The notes beneath the pieces are model-generated. The model did not search any database, was not told the DNA's origin, and was given only the letters and a program-made list of their open reading frames with translations. Positions 1 to 5,947 of a stretch of 8,657 nucleotides of DNA are shown one piece after another. The DNA comes from Maribacter sp. (GTDB taxonomy: Bacteria > Bacteroidota > Bacteroidia > Flavobacteriales > Flavobacteriaceae), in NCBI GenBank assembly GCA_003232155.1, contig QILY01000023.1, positions 1 through 8,657 on the forward strand, in the 5' to 3' direction. A program made the position numbers and the translations under genes. Position 1 is the stretch's first letter, and the number at the start of each line of letters is the position of its first letter.

Positions 1-2
1 TT

Positions 3-143
3 CCGTGCCATAGAGTAATTGGCTCTAACGGAAGTTTAACAGGTTATGCAGGGGGTTTAAATAAAAAAAGCTGGTTGCTTAATTTTGAAAAAACCAATTC
101 TAATCAATCTATCCAAAAAGTAATTGGCTATGAAAGAGTTTAA
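3..143 (+). CDS. ogt: Methylated-DNA--protein-cysteine methyltransferase, C-terminal fragment (cut by window edge)
   Basis: The last 46 codons of an Ogt/MGMT-type DNA repair protein, which moves the alkyl group from O6-alkylguanine onto its own cysteine in a single-turnover reaction. The fragment opens with the PCHRV active-site motif, whose Cys is the alkyl acceptor, and continues with IGSNGSLTGYAGGL and the KKSWLLNFE helix. These match the family's C-terminal block in order and spacing. The stop TAA is at 141-143. The start and the N-terminal two thirds lie outside the window, so it cannot be told whether this is a stand-alone Ogt or the end of an Ada-type fusion. It reads toward an AlkA-like remnant, a plausible former alkylation-repair partner. 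The visible part is intact. The family call is very secure. Confidence 0.9.
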   Translation, partial: PCHRVIGSNGSLTGYAGGLNKKSWLLNFEKTNSNQSIQKVIGYERV

Positions 144-156
144 GAAAACTAAACTA

Positions 157-297
157 CCATCGGCTAAAGACCGATGGGTTTGGGTTTCGCCTAAAGGCGA
201 CTAAAGAAAAAAACAAAATAATACAATAACATAATATAACCTGTTTTGGCAATAAAATATACTAAAGTCGTCGCCTAAAGGCGAGGGATTTAACCCC
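157..297. repeat. Cluster of short palindromes, IS200/IS605- or REP-like debris
   Basis: Four small inverted repeats lie between the methyltransferase end and the AlkA remnant. The first is CCATCGG (157-163) paired with CCGATGG (171-177). The same 14-base palindrome TCGCCTAAAGGCGA then occurs at 187-200 and 271-284, and GGG (285-287) can pair with CCC (294-296). The hexamer CTAAAG occurs five times (164, 191, 201, 262 and 275), in loops or next to stems. The middle, about 207-260, is AT-rich and non-coding. Hairpins set toward both ends of a short non-coding stretch recall non-autonomous relatives of single-strand (Y1/HUH) transposons or REP pairs. No transposase is present, so the family assignment is inference. 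Confidence 0.55.
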
Positions 298-304
298 TGA
301 ATGA

Positions 305-490
305 TACATTAAACTTTCAATAGCTGAAAATTTTTCATTCAAAGAAACTTTATTCTTTTTAGATAGGGGCTTTGATGAATGTTTATATAATCTAACTGAT
401 AATGCTGTATCAAGATTAATTGACCTTTCAGACGGAAAAGGAATTATAAAAATTTATCAGATAGGAGAGAATTTAGAAGTTGAATTATAA
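305..490 (+). pseudogene. Remnant of an AlkA-like DNA-3-methyladenine glycosylase (N-terminal domain only)
   Basis: An open frame of 61 codons ends at TAA 488-490, after a TGA at 302-304. Its peptide contains FSFKETLFFLDRGFDECLY, later VSRLIDL, GKGIIKIYQI and a final LEVEL. This pattern resembles the N-terminal domain of AlkA-type base-excision glycosylases (E. coli AlkA has YDWSWMLGFLAAR at the matching place). The family is about 280-300 residues long, and the helix-hairpin-helix/GPD catalytic part is absent here. No start codon is in frame. An ATG at 301-303 sits exactly one base out: removing A304 would give Met-Tyr-Ile-Lys-Leu before the conserved part. So both a start-proximal frameshift and loss of the 3' end are seen. 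The methyltransferase upstream supports a former repair operon. The family call rests on motif memory alone. Confidence 0.5.
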
Positions 491-539
491 AAAAGTTAAA
501 TAAATTGATTGTTACTAAAAACTAATTGCCACTATATGC

Positions 540-569
540 TTGTAGAATAAAAAATGATAAGGATATTTG
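540..569 (+). promoter_or_regulatory. Candidate Bacteroidetes-type promoter for the first epimerase gene
   Basis: TTG at 540-542 is followed after 19 bases by GATATTTG at 562-569, seven of eight positions of the Bacteroidetes -7 consensus TAnnTTTG. The start codon lies 16 bases beyond, so the leader would be very short. No Shine-Dalgarno sequence is visible, as is usual in this phylum. This is a pattern match only. Confidence 0.42.
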
Positions 570-585
570 TAGATAAATTATACAA

Positions 586-1614
586 ATGAAAATATTAATT
601 ACCGGAGCTGCTGGTTTTATTGGATTTCATGTTTCAAAAAACCTTGTAGAAAAAGGTCATAACGTCATAGGATTAGATAACTTAAATGATTACTATGATG
701 TGAACTTAAAATATGCACGTTTAAATGAACTAGGAATTTCAAAAGAATCTGTAACAACTTTTAACAAAATAGCTAACAGCTCTATTTATAATTCATTTCA
801 ATTTATTCGACTTTCAATAGAAGACAGAGATAAATTGCCAAAACTTTTTAAATCAGAAAAATTTGATGTGGTTTGTAATTTAGCAGCTCAAGCCGGTGTT
901 CGATACAGTTTGGAAAATCCTGAAGCATATATAGATAATAATATTGTTGGGTTTTTAAATATTCTAGAATGTTGTAGAAATAACACTATTAAACATTTAG
1001 TTTATGCGAGTAGCTCTAGTATTTATGGATTAAACAAGAAAGTGCCTTTTGAAACAACTGATAATGTAGACCACCCTATAAGCTTATATGCCGCAACAAA
1101 GAAAAGCAACGAATTAATGGCGCACACCTATAGCCATTTGTATGGTTTTCCTACGACTGGATTGCGCTTTTTTACAGTATACGGACCTTGGGGCAGGCCA
1201 GACATGGCTATGTTTTTGTTTACTGACGCTATGGTAAAAGACAAGCCTATCAAAGTGTTTAATAATGGAAATATGGAACGTGATTTCACTTATATAGATG
1301 ATGTTTCAGAAAGTGTAGTTAGGGTTATTGAAAAGAGTACAAATGAAAGATTACGTAACAAAGAGTTATACAAAATATATAATATAGGTAACAACAATTC
1401 CATTAAACTTCTAGATTTTATTGAAGCTATAGAAAAAAAAATGGGAATCACAGCAGAAAAAAAATTACTGCCAATTCAACCTGGTGATGTTGAGAAAACC
1501 TGGGCAAATGTAGATGAGTTCATCAAAAACTATAATTATATTCCCAATACTTCTATCATCGAAGGAGTATCAAACTTTATAAAATGGTATAAAAAATATT
1601 ATAACATTATATGA
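586..1614 (+). CDS. UDP-glucuronate 4-epimerase family protein (extended SDR)
   Basis: Expected to interconvert UDP-glucuronate and UDP-galacturonate in the cytoplasm, supplying GalA for surface polysaccharide. The 342-residue length is normal for the family. The Rossmann NAD-binding motif GAAGFIG is at residues 7-13. The active site comprises the serine run SSSS at 142-145, with Tyr168 and Lys172 in YAATKK. YGPWGRPDMA at about 199-208 and the later NGNMERDFTYIDD are characteristic of the LpsL/Cap1J-type glucuronate epimerase group rather than of GalE. The ATG at 586 sits just before the Rossmann strand and needs no extension. It is separated by 144 bases from the next gene, which seems to have its own promoter. 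The likely substrate source is the Ugd dehydrogenase two genes downstream. The exact substrate is inferred, since some relatives act on other UDP-sugars. Names such as lpsL or uge would fit. Confidence 0.85.
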   Translation: MKILITGAAGFIGFHVSKNLVEKGHNVIGLDNLNDYYDVNLKYARLNELGISKESVTTFNKIANSSIYNSFQFIRLSIEDRDKLPKLFKSEKFDVVCNLAAQAGVRYSLENPEAYIDNNIVGFLNILECCRNNTIKHLVYASSSSIYGLNKKVPFETTDNVDHPISLYAATKKSNELMAHTYSHLYGFPTTGLRFFTVYGPWGRPDMAMFLFTDAMVKDKPIKVFNNGNMERDFTYIDDVSESVVRVIEKSTNERLRNKELYKIYNIGNNNSIKLLDFIEAIEKKMGITAEKKLLPIQPGDVEKTWANVDEFIKNYNYIPNTSIIEGVSNFIKWYKKYYNII

Positions 1615-1707
1615 TTTAATTTTGATAAAATATGTTTATGAAAATTAGAACTCAAAAAAATTATCAAGTGTCATTACAACGATTTTAAACGTACTTAATA
1701 TAAGATA

Positions 1708-1740
1708 TTGAGATATTCTAATCTCTTTTTTACACCTTTG
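1708..1740 (+). promoter_or_regulatory. Candidate Bacteroidetes-type promoter for the second epimerase gene
   Basis: TTG at 1708-1710, then 22 bases, then CACCTTTG at 1733-1740, which differs from TAnnTTTG only in its first base. It ends 18 bases before the GTG start, an arrangement much like that before the first epimerase. It could drive the following three genes as one unit. Confidence 0.38.
1710..1731 (+). terminator. Possible weak intrinsic terminator after the first epimerase gene
   Basis: GAGAT (1710-1714) can pair with ATCTC (1721-1725) across a six-base loop, followed at once by six T's. The stem is short and A/T-rich, so termination would be inefficient. It overlaps the spacer of the candidate promoter for the next gene. 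Confidence 0.25.
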
Positions 1741-1758
1741 TAAGCGAAAAGTTTAATT

Positions 1759-2760
1759 GTGGCTATATATACATCAAATCTAAATTCTAAATACCATATA
1801 TTAGTAACAGGTGGAGCCGGATTCATTGGATCTAATCTCTGTGAAGCATTAATAAATAATGGTAACAAAGTAACCTGTTTAGATAATTTCGCAACTGGTC
1901 ATGAAAAAAATATAGCTCACTTAGAATCTAATCAAAACTTTATCCTAATTAAAGGGGATATAAGAAATATAGAAGATTGTAATAAGGCTTGCAAGGGTGT
2001 TGATTATGTTTTACATCAAGCGGCACTAGGTTCTGTTCCCCGGTCAATAAACGACCCTATAACCAGTAATGACGTTAATGTTTCTGGTTTTTTAAATATG
2101 CTGACAGCAGCAAAAGATGCTAAAGTAAAACGTTTTGTTTTTGCTGCCAGTTCATCAACTTATGGTGACTCTACAAACTTGCCCAAAGTAGAGAATATTA
2201 TAGGCAAGCCTTTGTCGCCTTATGCAATTACCAAATATGTGAATGAATTATACGCAGATATCTTTAGCAAAACATATGGACTAGAAATAGTAGGTTTACG
2301 ATATTTTAATGTTTTTGGAAGAAAACAAGATCCAAATGGAGCTTATGCTGCTGTAATACCAAAATTTGTTATGCAATTAATGAAGCACGAATCACCAGTA
2401 GTTAATGGTGATGGTAGTTTTTCTAGAGATTTCACATATATAGACAATGTAATTGAAATGAATATTCTTTCTATGGCAACAGATAATAAACATGCTGTAA
2501 ACACCGTTTATAATGTCGCATTCGGAGAACGAACAGATTTAAATGAATTAATTCATTTATTAAAAAAACACCTTAGTGAATTTGATTCTGAAATTAGTGC
2601 TATAGAAACAACTTATGGTCCTAATCGTCAAGGTGATATTCCTCATTCTTTAGCTTCTATTGAAAAAGCTAAAGGCTTATTAGGCTACGATCCAAAGTAT
2701 AATATAAATAAAGGTCTTAAAGAAGCAGTAGATTGGTATTGGGAAAATTTAAAACAATGA
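1759..2760 (+). CDS. tviC: UDP-N-acetylglucosamine / UDP-GlcNAcA 4-epimerase, WbpP/TviC type
   Basis: An extended SDR enzyme expected to epimerise C4 of UDP-GlcNAc or, more likely here, of UDP-GlcNAcA to give UDP-GalNAcA. Its 333 residues compare with about 340 in Pseudomonas WbpP. GGAGFIG (18-24) binds NAD, and SSSTYG (131-136) with Tyr155 and Lys159 form the catalytic site. Stretches such as DNFATGHEKNI, HQAALGSVPRSINDPITSN, KPLSPYAITKYVNELYAD and RYFNVFGRKQDPNGAYAAVIP are almost word for word those of WbpP/TviC. Ser297 in GDIPHSL seems to match the small residue (WbpP Ser306) linked to acceptance of N-acetylated sugars. The start is GTG: TAA at 1741-1743 closes the frame upstream and no early in-frame ATG exists. 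The TviB partner is two genes downstream. Family is secure; which of the two substrates it prefers is inferred. Confidence 0.88.
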   Translation: MAIYTSNLNSKYHILVTGGAGFIGSNLCEALINNGNKVTCLDNFATGHEKNIAHLESNQNFILIKGDIRNIEDCNKACKGVDYVLHQAALGSVPRSINDPITSNDVNVSGFLNMLTAAKDAKVKRFVFAASSSTYGDSTNLPKVENIIGKPLSPYAITKYVNELYADIFSKTYGLEIVGLRYFNVFGRKQDPNGAYAAVIPKFVMQLMKHESPVVNGDGSFSRDFTYIDNVIEMNILSMATDNKHAVNTVYNVAFGERTDLNELIHLLKKHLSEFDSEISAIETTYGPNRQGDIPHSLASIEKAKGLLGYDPKYNINKGLKEAVDWYWENLKQ

Positions 2761-2817
2761 ATTTCACTTTTACCTGTCTTTAATTGGCCCAAATAATAAA
2801 GTTATAAATTATTAAAT

Positions 2818-4140
2818 ATGAACTTAACAATTATTGGAACCGGTTATGTTGGATTAGTTAGCGGAACCTGTTTTGCTGAGATGGGAAATACAGTTACCTG
2901 TATTGATATTGATGAAAAAAAGATAGAGAATCTTAAAAAAGGTATCATTCCTATCTATGAACCAGGGCTAGAAGAAATGGTAGCCAGAAATGTCAAGAAC
3001 AAAACTTTACATTTTGACACACAATTGGCTAGTTTGAAAAAATGTGATATAGCATTTATAGCTGTAGGTACGCCTATGGGAGAAGATGGATCTGCTGATT
3101 TACAATTCGTTCTTCAGGTTGCGCGATCAATTGGTCAAAATATGGTAAATCGCCTTATCATTGTTGATAAATCAACTGTTCCAGTAGGAACTGCAGATAA
3201 AGTGAAAGCAGTCATTCAAGAAGAGCTTGATAAACGAAAAGTATCTATTGAATTTCATGTAGTTTCAAATCCAGAATTCTTAAAAGAGGGCGATGCTATC
3301 AACGATTTTATGAAACCAGATCGAGTTGTTATCGGAGTTGATAGCGATTATTCGAAAGAGCAGATGAGTATTCTATATTCTTCTTTTTTTAGAACTAAAG
3401 ATCGTCTGATAACTATGGATATACGCTCGGCCGAAATGACCAAATATGTAGCAAATGCAATGCTAGCAACTAAAATTTCATTTATGAACGAGATTGCTAA
3501 TATATGTGAGTTGTCAGGAGCCGATGTAAATCAGGTAAGAATTGGAATAGGTTCTGATAGTAGAATAGGGTACAGTTTTATATACCCTGGTAGTGGCTAT
3601 GGTGGGTCTTGTTTTCCAAAAGATGTAAAAGCATTGAAAAAAACTGCAGAAGACCATGGTTATAATGCAAAACTAATTTCAGCAGTTGAATTGGTAAATG
3701 ACAAACAAAAATTTGTTATTTCTAAAAAAGTAATTCATCGCTTCGGCGAAGATTTGACAGGATTAACATTTGCTGTTTGGGGGTTAGCTTTTAAACCTGA
3801 AACTGATGATATGCGTGAAGCACCTTCAATTTATACTATTAAAGAACTTGTAAAAAGAGGTGCTAAAATAAATGCTTATGATCCAAAAGCTATGGATGAG
3901 GCAAAACATTTTTATCTTAAAGGTATGAAAGGTGTCACCTATTGCGCTTCAAAATATGACACATTAAAGGATGCAGACGCTATGATTTTATTAACGGAAT
4001 GGAAAGAATTTAGGTCGCCTGATTTTGAGAAATTAAAGGTTCAACTTAATACACCTGTTGTCTTTGATGGGCGAAATCAGTATAGTAGTTTAAGAATGGA
4101 AAATAGAGGCTTTGAGTATTATCAAATAGGTAAAAAATAA
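2818..4140 (+). CDS. ugd: UDP-glucose 6-dehydrogenase
   Basis: Oxidises UDP-glucose twice with NAD+ to UDP-glucuronate in the cytoplasm. The protein has 440 residues, the usual size. The N-terminal Rossmann motif GTGYVG is at 7-12, followed by CIDIDEKKI (the NAD-ribose acid), YEPGLEE at 47-53, GTP at 84-86, STVPVGT at 119-125 and NPEFLKEG at 151-158. Lys209 and Asn213 in the central helix and the catalytic Cys265 in GYGGSCFPKD match the family's essential residues. The C-terminal UDP-binding domain carries WGLAFKPETDDMREAP (321-336) and FDGRN. It starts 57 bases after the upstream epimerase, with no convincing promoter between, and ends three bases before the tviB-like gene, so it is probably co-transcribed with both. 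Its product would feed the glucuronate epimerase at the start of the cassette. Nothing looks damaged. Confidence 0.94.
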   Translation: MNLTIIGTGYVGLVSGTCFAEMGNTVTCIDIDEKKIENLKKGIIPIYEPGLEEMVARNVKNKTLHFDTQLASLKKCDIAFIAVGTPMGEDGSADLQFVLQVARSIGQNMVNRLIIVDKSTVPVGTADKVKAVIQEELDKRKVSIEFHVVSNPEFLKEGDAINDFMKPDRVVIGVDSDYSKEQMSILYSSFFRTKDRLITMDIRSAEMTKYVANAMLATKISFMNEIANICELSGADVNQVRIGIGSDSRIGYSFIYPGSGYGGSCFPKDVKALKKTAEDHGYNAKLISAVELVNDKQKFVISKKVIHRFGEDLTGLTFAVWGLAFKPETDDMREAPSIYTIKELVKRGAKINAYDPKAMDEAKHFYLKGMKGVTYCASKYDTLKDADAMILLTEWKEFRSPDFEKLKVQLNTPVVFDGRNQYSSLRMENRGFEYYQIGKK

Positions 4141-4143
4141 CAA

Positions 4144-5424
4144 ATGAATTCAAAAAAAATTGCTGTTATAGGACTAGGCTATGTCGGCTTACCTTTAGCT
4201 CGTTTATTTGCTACAAAATATTTGGTAATAGGTTATGATATAAATGAAACTAGAATTAAAGAATTACAGTCTGGAATTGATAGTACTTTGGAAGTTGAAG
4301 ATGACGTTTTACAAAATGTACTTACAGATAATTCTGAAATGGATACTGGATTGTATTGTACTAACGAGCTTGAAAAAATCAAAGATTGCAACTATTATAT
4401 AGTTACCGTACCTACACCTATTGATAGTGCCAACAGACCTATTTTAACATCTTTATACAAATCAAGTGAAACCATTGGGAAAGTTTTAAAAAAGGGAGAT
4501 ACTGTAATCTACGAATCTACTGTATACCCTGGTGTTACAGAAGATGAATGTGTTCCAATTTTAGAAAAAGTTAGTGGTTTAAAATTCAATATTGACTTTT
4601 TTGTAGGCTATTCTCCAGAAAGAATAAACCCAGGTGATAAAGAACATACGGTAGAGAAAATTTTAAAAGTCACTTCTGGTTCTACCCCAGAAGTAGGAGA
4701 AAAAGTTAATAATTTATATGCTTCAGTAATTACTGCAGGCACATTTTTGGCATCATCAATAAAAGTTGCAGAAGCTGCTAAGGTAATTGAAAACTCGCAA
4801 CGTGATATCAATATTGCCTTTGTGAATGAACTAGCTAAGATTTTTAACTTAATGGATATCGATACTCATGATGTTTTAGAAGCTGCTAGAACTAAATGGA
4901 ATTTCCTGCCCTTTGAACCAGGACTAGTTGGTGGTCATTGTATTGGAGTAGACCCTTACTATTTAGCTCAAAAAGCACAAGAATATGGTTACCACCCAGA
5001 AATTATCCTAGCAGGAAGACGTATGAATGATAGTATGGGTAAATATGTAGCCTCTGAAGTTGTTAAATTAATGGTACAAAACGATATAAAAGTTAAAGGA
5101 TCCAATATTTTAGTATTAGGAATTACTTTTAAAGAAAATTGCCCAGATGTTCGTAATACAAAAGCTGTTGATGTAATTACAAACCTTCATAGTTATGGTG
5201 CTAATGTTGATATATATGACCCCTGGGCTTCTCCGAAAGAGGTTGAGCATGAATACAGTTTACAAACAACTAAAAAAATACTTTCTAAAAAATATGATGG
5301 TGTTGTTTTAACTGTTGCCCATAAATGTTTTTTAAATTTAGATTTTAATTCAATAAGAAAAGAAAATAGTATTTTATACGATGTAAAAGGTGTTTTACAA
5401 GGCAAATCTACTGGCCGTTTATAA
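4144..5424 (+). CDS. tviB: UDP-N-acetyl-D-glucosamine 6-dehydrogenase, TviB/WbpO type
   Basis: Expected to oxidise UDP-GlcNAc to UDP-GlcNAcA, the first committed step toward UDP-GalNAcA in Vi-like polysaccharides. It has 426 residues, against about 425 for Salmonella TviB. GLGYVGLPLA (10-19) binds NAD, and VTVPTPI, YESTVYPG (123-130) and VGYSPERINPGD (154-165) follow. Lys213 and Asn217 in AAKVIEN and Cys266 in GGHCIGVDPYYL are the catalytic residues. LPFEPGLVGGHC, EIILAGRRMND and GITFKENCPDVRNT are typical of the TviB/WbpO branch and differ from plain glucose dehydrogenases. WecC (ManNAc dehydrogenase) is a more distant alternative. The ATG lies three bases after the ugd stop, so translational coupling is likely. 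An IS3 remnant begins soon after its own stop. The family call is strong; substrate is inferred from similarity and the TviC-like neighbour. Confidence 0.9.
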   Translation: MNSKKIAVIGLGYVGLPLARLFATKYLVIGYDINETRIKELQSGIDSTLEVEDDVLQNVLTDNSEMDTGLYCTNELEKIKDCNYYIVTVPTPIDSANRPILTSLYKSSETIGKVLKKGDTVIYESTVYPGVTEDECVPILEKVSGLKFNIDFFVGYSPERINPGDKEHTVEKILKVTSGSTPEVGEKVNNLYASVITAGTFLASSIKVAEAAKVIENSQRDINIAFVNELAKIFNLMDIDTHDVLEAARTKWNFLPFEPGLVGGHCIGVDPYYLAQKAQEYGYHPEIILAGRRMNDSMGKYVASEVVKLMVQNDIKVKGSNILVLGITFKENCPDVRNTKAVDVITNLHSYGANVDIYDPWASPKEVEHEYSLQTTKKILSKKYDGVVLTVAHKCFLNLDFNSIRKENSILYDVKGVLQGKSTGRL

Positions 5425-5473
5425 AAGGATATTATAAAATTTGTGGACTTACTATATTAGACTGGATATTAAG

Positions 5474-5506
5474 TTGAGAGAAATGTTGTTACATAATTTA
5501 ACTTTG
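5474..5506 (+). promoter_or_regulatory. Consensus Bacteroidetes-type promoter before the IS3 OrfA remnant
   Basis: TTG at 5474-5476, 22 bases, then TAACTTTG at 5499-5506, a full match to TAnnTTTG. Only four bases separate it from the OrfA ATG, so the transcript would be leaderless or nearly so. It would transcribe into the tail of the convergent peptidase gene unless terminated. Confidence 0.4.
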
Positions 5507-5510
5507 AATT

Positions 5511-5675
5511 ATGTCAAAACGTAAAAGAAATTACACAACAGAATTTAAGCAAAAAGCAGTTGAACTGAGTTATGCCAGAGGTAGTATATCACAAGTATGT
5601 AGAGAATTAGATGTTCCCACATCGGTGTTAGGCCGTTGGCGAAAAGAATCTAATGAATATGGTAAAAATAGTTGA
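5511..5675 (+). pseudogene. Truncated IS3-family transposase OrfA (helix-turn-helix part)
   Basis: An open frame of 54 codons reads MSKRKRNYTTEFKQKAVELS, then VCRELDVPTSVLGRWRKE at about 29-46, and ends at TGA after YGKNS. This is the N-terminal DNA-binding helix-turn-helix of the IS3/IS911/IS150 OrfA group (HTH_Tnp_1). Intact OrfA is about 90-110 residues long, with a leucine-zipper region that is missing here. The DDE-type OrfB that should follow is also absent, so the element cannot move on its own. The 5' part and its promoter look intact, so the break is a 3' truncation near 5672. The left end of the element should lie just downstream of the tviB stop at 5424, perhaps near TGTGGACTT at 5442-5450, but no matching right end is visible. 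Confidence 0.78.
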
Positions 5676-5947
5676 AAAACGATCGAAAAATAGATCGAAC
5701 TCCTCAATTTGTGATGTGAAAGAAAATCTGTGCTGGAAATTGTCAATTCTACGTACCTTGGTCATACAATTCTTAGATAATACCCCGTTTTTAGAGCACT
5801 CATATTCGGGTTTTTGTTCTATCTAAAATACAACTTATATGTCTGAATGTCAAGAGGTTGAAGCATTACTGAAAGTGCCTTTTTATAAACTCATGAACAA
5901 ATAAACCCATAAACTTTTTGCTTCTAACTTTCTGTTTGAATAATTTA
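5676..5947. other. Gene-poor stretch between convergent units
   Basis: No recognisable protein or RNA gene is seen between the OrfA break and the end of the peptidase gene. It contains the direct repeat GATCGAA (5681 and 5693), the nested palindrome described separately, and a 21-codon open frame (5839-5904) that I do not recognise. It is probably scar DNA left of a deleted insertion sequence plus the 3' flank of the peptidase gene. Confidence 0.45.
5773..5826. terminator. Nested palindrome, possible terminator between convergent genes
   Basis: TTAGATA (5773-5779) pairs with TATCTAA (5820-5826), and inside it CCCG (5784-5787) pairs with CGGG (5807-5810), which is followed by TTTTTG on the plus strand. 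The inner stem is short and its loop long (19 bases), so folding strength is doubtful. Its place between rightward and leftward units suits termination, chiefly of rightward transcription. Confidence 0.3.

Noticed and set aside
4608..5405. Leftward open frames of about 70 codons within the tviB-like gene (4608-4811 and 5193-5405).
   Set aside because: They lie antisense inside a gene with full family conservation, and their peptides resemble no protein.
5681..5699. Direct repeat GATCGAA at 5681 and 5693 as an operator or the start of a repeat array.
   Set aside because: Only two 7-base copies occur, in AT-rich scar DNA, with no third unit and no gene start nearby.
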